A model generated the notes under the pieces. It saw nothing but the letters and a program-made list of their open reading frames with translations. It did not search any database and had not been told where the DNA came from. This document shows positions 44,183-53,053 of a stretch of DNA of 64,000 nucleotides, in pieces. Position 1 is the first letter of the stretch. Every line of letters starts with the position of its first letter. The position numbers and the translations under genes are program-made. The DNA is taken from positions 1 through 64,000 of the forward strand of contig NZ_JOAX01000039.1 of assembly GCF_000720485.1 (NCBI RefSeq). The letters are read 5' to 3'. The DNA is from Streptomyces ochraceiscleroticus. Lineage in GTDB: Bacteria > Actinomycetota > Actinomycetes > Streptomycetales > Streptomycetaceae.

Positions 44183-44965
44183 TTACGGCCGGGCGGCGGC
44201 CCCCGCGCCGCGGAACAGCGCCGTCCAGAGGAACGGTTCGCCGAAGCGCGGGGACTCCGGCGGCTCGTCGTGCATACGGCGCAGCTCCACCTCTGTCAGC
44301 TCGGAGAGGATCCAGCGCAGCGACTCCGCGGTGTAGGCGATTCCGCCGTGCAGGCCGGACTCGGACTGGCGGTAGAAGTCCTCGTCAGGTACCTCGGAGC
44401 CCATCCCGCCGGCCGCGAAGCAGGTCAGCCCGAAGTGACCGCCGGGAGCGAGCGCCCGCTCGAGGAGCGCGAGGTAACTGATGCGGCGGTGCGGCGGCAG
44501 GTGGTGGAAGCAGCCGGAGTCGTAGATCAGGTCGTACGGGCCGGCGAGCGCGCCGTCGGCGAGGGCGAAGGCGTCGCCGCAGTGGAAGGTGACCTTGGCC
44601 GCGGCCTCAGACCCGGCCCCGGACTCGGACCCGGCCTCGCGGGCGCGGTCCTCGGCCCAGGCGATGGCGGCCGGGGAGAGGTCGACGGCGTCCACTTCGA
44701 AGCCCAGTGAGGCGAGGTGGAGGGCGTTGCGGCCCGGCCCGCAGCCCAGGTCCAGGGCGCGCCCCGGCGTGATCAGCCCACGTTCGAGGTACGAGACCAG
44801 GCTCTCGTCCGGCTTCGCCACGAAGAACGGTACCTCCCGGGTGCGGTCCGTGTAGAAGTCGTCCCACCAGGAGGCCCCGCCCGCCGTCCAGCGGTCCGCC
44901 TCCGGCGCGAACAGGCCGTCCAGCAGCCTCAGTACATCGTCGACAGTGCGTATGTGCCGGTCCAC
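44183..44965 (-). CDS. Class I SAM-dependent methyltransferase (thiopurine/tellurite-type fold)
   Basis: This 260-residue protein has motif I ALDLGCGPGRNALHLASLG, an acidic strand-2 end (VDAVDLSPAAI) and IYDSGCFHHLPPHRRISYLALLERAL, like the TehB/TPMT-type methyltransferases. The GTG at 44965 is preceded by AAAGGGGA. It stands alone, divergent from the ROK regulator. The substrate is unknown. A short Ser/Glu/Gly repeat (GSESGAGSEA) sits in the middle of the protein. Confidence 0.87.
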   Translation of the reverse strand: MDRHIRTVDDVLRLLDGLFAPEADRWTAGGASWWDDFYTDRTREVPFFVAKPDESLVSYLERGLITPGRALDLGCGPGRNALHLASLGFEVDAVDLSPAAIAWAEDRAREAGSESGAGSEAAAKVTFHCGDAFALADGALAGPYDLIYDSGCFHHLPPHRRISYLALLERALAPGGHFGLTCFAAGGMGSEVPDEDFYRQSESGLHGGIAYTAESLRWILSELTEVELRRMHDEPPESPRFGEPFLWTALFRGAGAAARP

Positions 44966-45013
44966 CCGGTCCCCTTTCCCTCTCCGGTGATCGTAGACAT
45001 CACACTCCGGCGC

Positions 45014-45051
45014 ACTCGTGCGCAAGACCCCCACGTACTCGTGCGCAAGAC
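45014..45051. repeat. 15-base direct repeat, spacing 23, between methyltransferase and ROK genes
   Basis: ACTCGTGCGCAAGAC occurs exactly at 45014-45028 and 45037-45051. A 23-bp spacing is about two helical turns. It lies in the 258-base divergent gap and is a candidate operator; no gene is seen in the gap. Confidence 0.8.
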
Positions 45052-45223
45052 TTTGTCCCGAGTCAGGAGAAAGTAGGTGCGGATTCTGTCCGTAGTACTT
45101 CCTCGTTCGGACAAGCGCTGCTACGTTCCCCTCGAAAGCTCGGTGGGACGGCCGAAAACGGCCCGTCCGCACACACCGGACACGACCAGGACTCGATGGT
45201 GCCGAGTACGGCTGGAGGGCGGC

Positions 45224-46414
45224 GTGAGGCGCATGACGGCGAGGCCCGCGAACGCGCACCAGGCACGGCTTCTTCACCTGCTGCGCGACCAGGGGCCCAA
45301 CTCCCGTGCACAGCTCGGCGACCAGGTCGACCTGTCACGCTCCAAGCTCGCGGTGGAGGTCGACCGGCTACTGGATACCGGCCTCGTCGTCGCCGACGGG
45401 CTGGCCGCCTCCCGGGGCGGCCGCCGCTCGCACAACATCCGGCTCGCGCCCTCGCTGCGCTTCCTCGGCGTCGACATCGGCGCGACCTCGGTCGACGTGG
45501 CGGTCACCAACGCCGAGCTGGAAGTGCTCGGCCACCTCACCCAGCCGATGGACGTACGGGCCGGACCGGTCGCCGTATTCGAGCAAGTGCTGGTCCTGGC
45601 AGCCAAGTTGAAGGACAGCGGACTCGCCGAGGGGTTCGACGGCGCGGGCATCGGCGTGCCGGGCCCGGTCCGCTTCCCCGAAGGCGTGCCCGTCGCGCCG
45701 CCGATCATGCCGGGCTGGGACGGCTTCCCCGTACGGGAAGCGCTCAGCCAGGAGCTGGGCTGCCCGGTCATGGTCGACAACGACGTGAACCTCATGGCGC
45801 TCGGCGAGCAGCACGCGGGCGTGGCCCGTACCTCGCAGGACTTTCTCTGCGTCAAGATCGGTACGGGCATCGGCTGCGGCATCGTCGTCGGCGGCCAGGT
45901 CTACCGCGGTACGACCGGCAGCGCCGGCGACATCGGCCACATCCAGGTTGAGCCGAACGGCCGCCGCTGTGCCTGCGGCAACGCCGGCTGCCTGGAGGCG
46001 TACTTCGGCGGCGCCGCGCTCGCCCGCGACGCGGAGGACGCGGCACGCGACGGCCGCTCGGTCACACTCGCGGCCCGCCTGGAGGCGGCGGGCGCGCTCG
46101 CCGCGTCGGACGTGTCCGTGGCCGCCTCGGCCGGTGACGCCACCGCACTGGAACTGATCAAGGACGGGGGCACCCGCACCGGGCAGGTCATCGCCGGGCT
46201 CGTCAGCTTCTTCAACCCGGGCCTCGTGGTGATCGGCGGCGGTGTGACCGGCCTCGGCCACACGCTGCTGGCCGCGATCCGTACGCAGGTCTACCACCAG
46301 TCGCTGCCGCTGGCGACCGGCAACCTCCCCATTGTCCTTGGTGAGTTGGGGCCGCTGGCCGGGGTGACCGGCGCGGCCCGGCTGATCAGCGATCACCTGT
46401 TCTCGCCTGCCTGA
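45224..46414 (+). CDS. ROK family transcriptional regulator
   Basis: About 396 residues: an N-terminal winged helix (QLGDQVDLSRSKLAVEVDRLLDTGLV) and a sugar-kinase-like ROK domain with LGVDIGATSVDVAV, VMVDNDVNLMALGE and the zinc motif CACGNAGCLEAYFGG. It has the fold to bind a sugar and control the sugar transporter directly downstream. The GTG at 45224 has GGAGGG four bases upstream; an ATG at 45233 is also possible. It is followed by a hairpin at 46435 and then the ABC transporter operon. Confidence 0.9.
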   Translation: MRRMTARPANAHQARLLHLLRDQGPNSRAQLGDQVDLSRSKLAVEVDRLLDTGLVVADGLAASRGGRRSHNIRLAPSLRFLGVDIGATSVDVAVTNAELEVLGHLTQPMDVRAGPVAVFEQVLVLAAKLKDSGLAEGFDGAGIGVPGPVRFPEGVPVAPPIMPGWDGFPVREALSQELGCPVMVDNDVNLMALGEQHAGVARTSQDFLCVKIGTGIGCGIVVGGQVYRGTTGSAGDIGHIQVEPNGRRCACGNAGCLEAYFGGAALARDAEDAARDGRSVTLAARLEAAGALAASDVSVAASAGDATALELIKDGGTRTGQVIAGLVSFFNPGLVVIGGGVTGLGHTLLAAIRTQVYHQSLPLATGNLPIVLGELGPLAGVTGAARLISDHLFSPA

Positions 46415-46434
46415 GCCGGCCCCGGACTTCCGGC

Positions 46435-46457
46435 CCGGGTGACGCACCGTCACCCGG
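46435..46457. terminator. Hairpin between the ROK gene and the ABC operon
   Basis: CCGGGTGACG and CGTCACCCGG are perfectly complementary around a CAC loop, 20 bases after the ROK stop. It may be a terminator or attenuator or, as DNA, an operator. The following 160 bases up to 46620 hold no other clear structure. Confidence 0.6.
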
Positions 46458-46620
46458 TTCGGTGCTCGACCCGCACCACCGCACCACCGCCGTAGAAGCC
46501 GTACCCGTACGAGCCGCACCGCAGCACCAACGCCCCACGCGCCCTTCCGCGATGCCGCATGCCCGCATGCGCGCCGCTCCGCCCTGCCCGCTCACCGGCG
46601 TACTGCCGAGGAGGCCCGCC

Positions 46621-48321
46621 ATGGCACCAGCGCACCGCCCCGCACCACCGCCGCCCGCGGCGCACGAACCCGCCGGACCGCTGCTCACCATGACCGGCAT
46701 CACCAAATCCTTCCCCGGCGTCCGCGCGCTGGACGGTGTCGACCTGGACGTCGTCGCGGGCGAGGTGCACTGCCTGCTCGGCCAGAACGGCGCCGGCAAG
46801 TCCACCCTGATCAAGGTGTTGGCCGGCGCCCACCAGCCCGACGGCGGCACCATCCGCTGGCGCGGCGAGACCGTCTCCCTCAAGTCGCCGATCGCCGCCA
46901 TGCGGCTCGGCATCGCCACCATCTACCAGGAGCTGGACCTGGTGGAGCACATGTCCGTCGCGGAGAACGTCTTCCTCGGGCACGAGCGCGCCACCGGCGG
47001 CTTCATCCGCACCGGGGAGGCCCGCGAGCGGACCGCCGAACTGCTCGCCCGCCTGGGCCACCCCGAGATCGACCCCGGCACGCTCGTCGGCCGGCTCTCC
47101 GCCGCCGGACAGCAGATCGCGTCCATGGCCCGTGCCCTCTCGCACGACGTACGGCTCATTGTCATGGACGAGCCGTCCGCCGCACTCGACCCCGACGAGG
47201 TCGACAACCTCTTCCGCATCGTCGCCGCGCTCACCGCCTCCGGCGTCGCCGTCGTCTACATCTCGCACCGGCTGGAGGAGATCCGGCGGATCGGCGACCG
47301 CGTGACGGTACTGAAGGACGGGCGGACGGCCGCCCGCGGCCTGGACGCGCACGCCACTCCCACTCGCGACATCGTCGCCCTGATGACCGGCCGCGACGTC
47401 GAGTACGTCTTCCCCGAACGGCGCGCGGCCACCGTTCACCAGGCGGCTAACGGCCTCCTGGCGCCCGTCCTCAGCGTCGAAGGGCTGGCGCGCGAAGGCG
47501 AGTTCGGCCCGGTCGACTTCCGACTGCGTCCCGGCGAGATCCTCGGGCTCGCCGGACTCGTCGGGTCGGGCCGCTCCGAAATACTGGAGACCGTATACGG
47601 TGCACGGCGGCCCACCGCCGGACGGGTGCTGGTCGACGGTCGACCGCTGCGCCCCGGCAGCGTCACCGCCGCCGTGCGTGCCGGCCTCGGCCTCGCCCCC
47701 GAAGAGCGCAAGTCCCAGGCGCTGCTGCTCCTGGAGTCCGTCAGCCGCAACGTTTCCCTCTCCTCGCTGCCGCACTTCGCGCGGGCCGGCTGGCTGAACC
47801 GGCCCGCCGAACGGGCCGGCACCCTGGCCGCTACCCGCGGCCTCTCGCTGCGCCCCGACGACCCCGACCGCCCGGTCCGCACCCTCTCCGGCGGCAACCA
47901 GCAGAAGGCCGTACTGGCCCGCTGGCTGCTCCGCGGCTGCCGCGTACTGCTGCTGGACGAGCCGACCCGCGGTGTGGACGTCGGTGCGCGCGCCGAGCTG
48001 TACGCGCTGATCAGGCGGCTCGCGGACGACGGCGTCGCCGTGCTGCTGGTCTCCAGCGAGGTGCCCGAGGTGCTCGGGCTCGCCGACCGGGTGCTCGTTC
48101 TGCGCGAGGGCCGGGTCGTGCACGAGGGCGAGGCGGCGGCGCTGGACGAGCACCGGGTGCTGGATCTGGTGATGAGCGACGGCCCCGGCCCCGTACCGGT
48201 ACCGGCCTCCGGACGCCCGGCCACCGACAAGGCGTCCGCCACCGACAAGACGTCCGCCACCCGGAAGACATCAGCCCCCGAGGACACGTCGGCCCCGACC
48301 CCGCGAGGAGACCGCCCGTGA
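46621..48321 (+). CDS. Sugar ABC transporter ATPase with two nucleotide-binding domains (RbsA/MglA type)
   Basis: This 566-residue protein carries two ABC domains. The first has GQNGAGKSTLIKVL, a variant signature LSAAGQQ and VMDEPSAALD; the second has a degenerate Walker A (GLVGSGRSEIL) and a good LSGGNQQKAVLARWL and LLDEPTRGVDVGA, as usual in this class. It energises uptake of a monosaccharide or related sugar. The last 35 residues (ATDKAS, ATDKTS, ATRKTS, APEDTS) come from an 18-base tandem repeat. The ATG at 46621 follows GAGGAGG, and the stop overlaps the permease GTG. Confidence 0.94.
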   Translation: MAPAHRPAPPPPAAHEPAGPLLTMTGITKSFPGVRALDGVDLDVVAGEVHCLLGQNGAGKSTLIKVLAGAHQPDGGTIRWRGETVSLKSPIAAMRLGIATIYQELDLVEHMSVAENVFLGHERATGGFIRTGEARERTAELLARLGHPEIDPGTLVGRLSAAGQQIASMARALSHDVRLIVMDEPSAALDPDEVDNLFRIVAALTASGVAVVYISHRLEEIRRIGDRVTVLKDGRTAARGLDAHATPTRDIVALMTGRDVEYVFPERRAATVHQAANGLLAPVLSVEGLAREGEFGPVDFRLRPGEILGLAGLVGSGRSEILETVYGARRPTAGRVLVDGRPLRPGSVTAAVRAGLGLAPEERKSQALLLLESVSRNVSLSSLPHFARAGWLNRPAERAGTLAATRGLSLRPDDPDRPVRTLSGGNQQKAVLARWLLRGCRVLLLDEPTRGVDVGARAELYALIRRLADDGVAVLLVSSEVPEVLGLADRVLVLREGRVVHEGEAAALDEHRVLDLVMSDGPGPVPVPASGRPATDKASATDKTSATRKTSAPEDTSAPTPRGDRP

Positions 48322-49349
48322 ACACCTCCGAAGGACACGCCCTCCCGGCCGAGGCGGGCAGCGCACCGCCGGGCCCCGCCGTGCCGACCGCCAAGGACAA
48401 CCGGCACGCCCGTGCCCGCCGCCGCCCCGACGTCCGCAACCTCTCGCTGCTCGGGGTGCTCGCCGCACTCGTACTGGTCGGCGCGCTCACCAAGCCCGAG
48501 CAGTTCCTGAGCGTGCAGAACCTTCAGCTCGTCCTCACCCAGGCGTCCGTGATCGGCGTGGTCACCGTCGGCGTCACCTTCGTCATCATCGGCGGCGGCA
48601 TCGACCTGTCCGTCGGCGCGATGGTGGCGCTCGCCACGGTCTGGGCGACGACGGTGGCCACCCAGCAGTACGGCCTCGGCGGCATCCTGCTGTGCTCGCT
48701 GCTGGTGGCCCTGGGCTGCGGGCTGGTCAACGGGCTGCTGGTGTCGTTCGGCGGCATGGTCCCCTTCATCGCCACCCTCGCCATGCTCGCCTCGGCCCGC
48801 GGCCTCGCGCTGCAGATCAGCCAGGGCGGTACGCAGGTGGTGTCCGTCGAGCCGGTGCTCGCGCTGGGCCGCCGGGACGCGTACTTGTTCGGCATCCCGC
48901 CCATCGTGCTGGTCTTCGCCGTCGTCACGGCCGCCGGCTGGCTGCTGCTGAACCGTACGACCTTCGGCCGGCGCACCGTCGCGGTCGGCGGCAACCCGGA
49001 GGCGGCCCGGCTGGCCGGCATCGACGTACGCCGCCAGCGGCTGCTGCTGTACCTGCTGTCCGGGCTGTGCTGCGGAATCGCGGCCTTACTGCTGATCGTG
49101 CTGACCGGCTCGGGCCAGAACACCAACGGCAACCTCTACGAACTCGACGCCATCGCCGCGGCCATCATCGGCGGCACCCTCCTCAGCGGCGGCCGCGGCA
49201 CCATCACCGGCTCCGTCCTGGGCGTCCTCGTCTTCACCACGATCACCAATCTGTTCGCCCTGAACAACCTGGAGACCGCCGTCCAGCAGATCGCCAAGGG
49301 CGCCATCATCGTCGCCGCCGTACTGGTACAGAAGGGCCGCAAGTCATGA
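48318..49349 (+). CDS. Sugar ABC transporter permease (RbsC type) with a TTA codon
   Basis: This 343-residue protein has about nine to ten membrane segments and the BPD_transp_2 pattern (GGGIDLSVGAMVALATVW, GGNPEAARLAGI, GRGTITGSVLGVLVFTTITNLFALNN). It forms the channel with the RbsA-type ATPase. Codon 257 (49086-49088) is TTA, so translation may need the bldA tRNA. The GTG start overlaps the ATPase stop, and its stop overlaps the binding-protein start (ATGA). Confidence 0.94.
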   Translation: MNTSEGHALPAEAGSAPPGPAVPTAKDNRHARARRRPDVRNLSLLGVLAALVLVGALTKPEQFLSVQNLQLVLTQASVIGVVTVGVTFVIIGGGIDLSVGAMVALATVWATTVATQQYGLGGILLCSLLVALGCGLVNGLLVSFGGMVPFIATLAMLASARGLALQISQGGTQVVSVEPVLALGRRDAYLFGIPPIVLVFAVVTAAGWLLLNRTTFGRRTVAVGGNPEAARLAGIDVRRQRLLLYLLSGLCCGIAALLLIVLTGSGQNTNGNLYELDAIAAAIIGGTLLSGGRGTITGSVLGVLVFTTITNLFALNNLETAVQQIAKGAIIVAAVLVQKGRKS

Positions 49350-50443
49350 CGCAACGCATACCGTCTACACCGCGATCGTCTACAGCGCACACTCCGGAAG
49401 GTCCGGGCACCAGCCGCAGGAACATGCTCTTCGGCGCCGCGGCCGTCTCCGCCGGCGCCTTCCTCACCGCCTGCACCAGCAACGAGAACAACGCCTCGGC
49501 CGGCACCGGCAAGCAGCAGCAGGCCGGCGGGGTCGACGACAAGCCCGGCAAGAAGGTCACCATCGGCTTCGCCGGGCCGCAGGCCGACCACGGCTGGCTG
49601 AACGCGATCAACCAGAACGCCAAGGAACGCGCGAAGCAGTACGAGGACGTCACCCTGGAGATCACCGAGGGTTCGAACGACACCGCCCAGCAGATCGGGC
49701 AGATCGAGACCCTGATCAACAAGAAGGTCGACGTACTGGTCATCCTGCCCGCCGACGGCAAGGCGCTCACCCAGGTCGGCCTGAAGGCCATGCGGGCCGG
49801 CATCCCCGTCGTCAACCTCGACCGGGTCTTCGCCTCGCAGCAGGCGTACCGCTGCTGGGTCGGCGGCGACAACTACGGCATGGGCCTGAACGCCGGGCAC
49901 TACATCGGCGAGCAGCTCAAGGACAAGAAGAATGCCAAGGTCGTCGAGCTTGCCGGCATCGACAACCTGGAGCTGACCCGGCAGCGCACCAAGGGTTTCG
50001 ACGATGCCCTGAAGAACTACCCCAACATCGAGAAGGTGGGCCGGCAGGCGGCCGAGTTCACCGTCGAGTCGGGCCAGTCCAAGATGGCCGGGCTGCTGCA
50101 GGCGCACCCCGACTTCGACGCCCTGTGGAACCACGACGACGACCAGGGCGTGGGCGCCGAACGGGCCATCGAGCAGGCGGGCAGGGACGGCTTCCTCATG
50201 GTCGGCGGCGCCGGTTCCCGCAAGGTCATGGACACCATCAAGGCCGGCAACTCCGTCCTGAAGGCCACGGTGCTCTACCCGCCGACGATGTCGGCCTCCG
50301 CGATCGACCTGGCCCGCGCGCTGGGGCAGGGCGAGGGGGTCAGCGGCATGGCCGAGCTGGAGATCCCCGCCTCGATCACTCTGTACTCGGCGGTCGTCAC
50401 CAAGGACAACGTCGACGACTACCTGCCGAGCGGCTTCAACTGA
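49346..50443 (+). CDS. Sugar ABC transporter substrate-binding lipoprotein (RbsB type)
   Basis: This 365-residue protein has a twin-arginine-like signal (TSRRNMLFGAAAVSAGAF) ending in a lipobox LTAC, so it is a lipid-anchored exported protein. The mature part is a type 1 periplasmic-binding fold (TIGFAGPQADHGWLNAINQNAK, VDVLVILPADGKAL, PVVNLDR, WNHDDDQGVGAERAI). It captures a pentose, hexose or cyclitol. The last codons are repeated twice, in decayed form, just beyond the stop. Confidence 0.94.
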   Translation: MTQRIPSTPRSSTAHTPEGPGTSRRNMLFGAAAVSAGAFLTACTSNENNASAGTGKQQQAGGVDDKPGKKVTIGFAGPQADHGWLNAINQNAKERAKQYEDVTLEITEGSNDTAQQIGQIETLINKKVDVLVILPADGKALTQVGLKAMRAGIPVVNLDRVFASQQAYRCWVGGDNYGMGLNAGHYIGEQLKDKKNAKVVELAGIDNLELTRQRTKGFDDALKNYPNIEKVGRQAAEFTVESGQSKMAGLLQAHPDFDALWNHDDDQGVGAERAIEQAGRDGFLMVGGAGSRKVMDTIKAGNSVLKATVLYPPTMSASAIDLARALGQGEGVSGMAELEIPASITLYSAVVTKDNVDDYLPSGFN

Positions 50444-50508
50444 CGCACGGCTCCGAGCGGCTTGAACTGATGCGCGGTTCCGGGCGGTTTGTACTGGCGC
50501 ACGGCGCG
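50428..50508 (+). repeat. 27-base tandem repeat spanning the stop codon of the binding-protein gene
   Basis: Three units, 50428-50454, 50455-50481 and 50482-50508. Unit 1 encodes the last five residues and the stop; units 2 and 3 lie in the intergenic region and are increasingly diverged copies. The remaining 85 bases to the next gene contain only its ribosome binding site region. Confidence 0.85.
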
Positions 50509-50593
50509 GCGCGCGCGTCCGTCCGCGCGCCGCCGCCCCGCCCGCGCCGTGCCCCCGTTCTCCCCCACCTGACCACCACCGATGAGGTGATGC

Positions 50594-51769
50594 ATGGACG
50601 ACAACGCGAAGGACCCCACCCCCGACGGCCGCCCCGCACTGGGGATCGGCATGGTCGGCTACGCCTTCATGGGCGCCGCGCACTCCCAGGGCTGGCGCAC
50701 CGCCGCCCGGGTCTTCGACCTGCCGCTGCGCCCCGCCATGAACGCCATCTGCGGCCGGGACGCCGATGCCGTACGCGCCGCCGCCGACCGCCTCGGCTGG
50801 GCCGCGGCGGAGACCGACTGGCGGGCCCTGATCGCCCGCGACGACGTCGACCTGGTCGACATCTGCACACCCGGCGACAGCCACGCCGAGATCGCCCTTG
50901 CGGCCCTCGAAGCGGGCAAGCACGTCCTGTGCGAAAAGCCGCTGGCCAACTCCGCCGCGGAGGCGGAGGCCATGACGGCCGCCGCCGAGTCGGCACGGGC
51001 CCGTGGCCGGTTCACCATGGTCGGCTTCAACTACCGCCGCACGCCCGCGATGACGCTTGCGCGGCGGTTCATCGCGGAGGGCCGCATCGGTACGCTGCGC
51101 CAGCTTCGCGCCACGTACCTGCAGGACTGGCTGGTCGACCCGCTGGCGCCGATGACCTGGCGGCTGCGCAAGGACAGCGCGGGCTCCGGCGCGCTCGGCG
51201 ACCTGGGCGCGCATATTGTCGACCTCGCACAGTATCTCGCGGGGGAGCTGCTGACGGGCGTCTCGGCGGTCACCGAGACCTTCGTACGGCAGCGGCCGCT
51301 GCCCTCGGGGGGCGGCACAGGCGAGGTGACGGTGGATGACGCGGCACTGTTCACCGGCCGGTTCGCCTCGGGCGCGCTGGCGTCCTTCGAGGCCAGCCGG
51401 GTCGCGGCGGGCCGCAAGAACTCCCTCCGCATCGAGGTCAACGGCGACCGCGGCTCGCTTGCCTTCGACCTGGAACGTCTCAACGAGCTGTCCTTCCACG
51501 ACCACACCGAGCCGGCCGAGGCGGCGGGCTTCCGCCGCATCCTGGTCACCGAGCCCGACCACCCGTACCTGGAGGGGTGGTGGCCGCCGGGCCACGGTCT
51601 CGGGTACGAGCACACCTTCGTCCACCAGGCCCGCGACCTGGTGCACGCCATCGCGGCGGGCACCGACCCCGCGCCGTCCTTCGCCGACGGTCTGCGGGTG
51701 CAGCGCGTGCTGGCCGCGGTCGAGGAGAGCGCCGCCAAGAACTGTGCATACACCCCGATCGTCGACTGA
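50594..51769 (+). CDS. Gfo/Idh/MocA family sugar oxidoreductase
   Basis: This 391-residue protein has a Rossmann motif (GIGMVGYAFMGAAHSQGW), LCEKPLANSAAEAE (EKP motif) and the mid-region GALGDLGAHIVDLAQYLAG typical of inositol- and glucoside-3-dehydrogenase-like members. Its length fits the glucose-fructose/inositol dehydrogenase type. Next to a sugar ABC transporter and an isomerase, it probably oxidises the imported sugar or cyclitol, perhaps at C3. Its last codons are part of a 15-16 base repeat that continues past the stop. Confidence 0.9.
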   Translation: MDDNAKDPTPDGRPALGIGMVGYAFMGAAHSQGWRTAARVFDLPLRPAMNAICGRDADAVRAAADRLGWAAAETDWRALIARDDVDLVDICTPGDSHAEIALAALEAGKHVLCEKPLANSAAEAEAMTAAAESARARGRFTMVGFNYRRTPAMTLARRFIAEGRIGTLRQLRATYLQDWLVDPLAPMTWRLRKDSAGSGALGDLGAHIVDLAQYLAGELLTGVSAVTETFVRQRPLPSGGGTGEVTVDDAALFTGRFASGALASFEASRVAAGRKNSLRIEVNGDRGSLAFDLERLNELSFHDHTEPAEAAGFRRILVTEPDHPYLEGWWPPGHGLGYEHTFVHQARDLVHAIAAGTDPAPSFADGLRVQRVLAAVEESAAKNCAYTPIVD

Positions 51770-51837
51770 CACACCGTCGACTGACGACGCCAACGACTGA
51801 CGACACCGACGACTGACGACCGGTCGACTGAATACCG
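51761..51837 (+). repeat. Stop-codon-spanning repeat with CGACTGA core, five copies
   Basis: CGACTGA occurs at 51763, 51778, 51794, 51810 and 51825, spaced 15-16 bases. The first copy contains the last Asp codon and the stop of the Gfo/Idh gene; the others fill the gap up to the next ribosome binding site. Confidence 0.82.
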
Positions 51838-51857
51838 TCCGCCGAGGAGGCCCCCGT

Positions 51858-52865
<1,008 letters not shown>

Positions 52866-53053
52866 CGGACCATCCGTCTTTGTCCTTCTGGGGGCAGAAG
52901 TCCCCATCATCCATGTCAAAGGTCTATCCGTAGCGAGCAAACGCGACTACCTTCGCCCCTGGTGTCACGTACATGTACTTGAGGCTCGCACAGCGCACTG
53001 AACTCCCAGCACCGCCCACCGCACGGCACTTCAACCCGCCCGGGAGGCACCGC

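Noticed and set aside
49376..49386. ATCGTCTACAG, similar to the core of the GntR operator
   Set aside because: It lies inside the first codons of the sugar-binding protein, has no palindromic arms and is far from the fdh genes. Probably chance.
52969..52978. GTACATGTAC palindrome before the PQQ-type dehydrogenase
   Set aside because: A 10-base palindrome alone is expected by chance at this frequency, it has no second copy, and the overlapping ATG at 52973 lacks a ribosome binding site.
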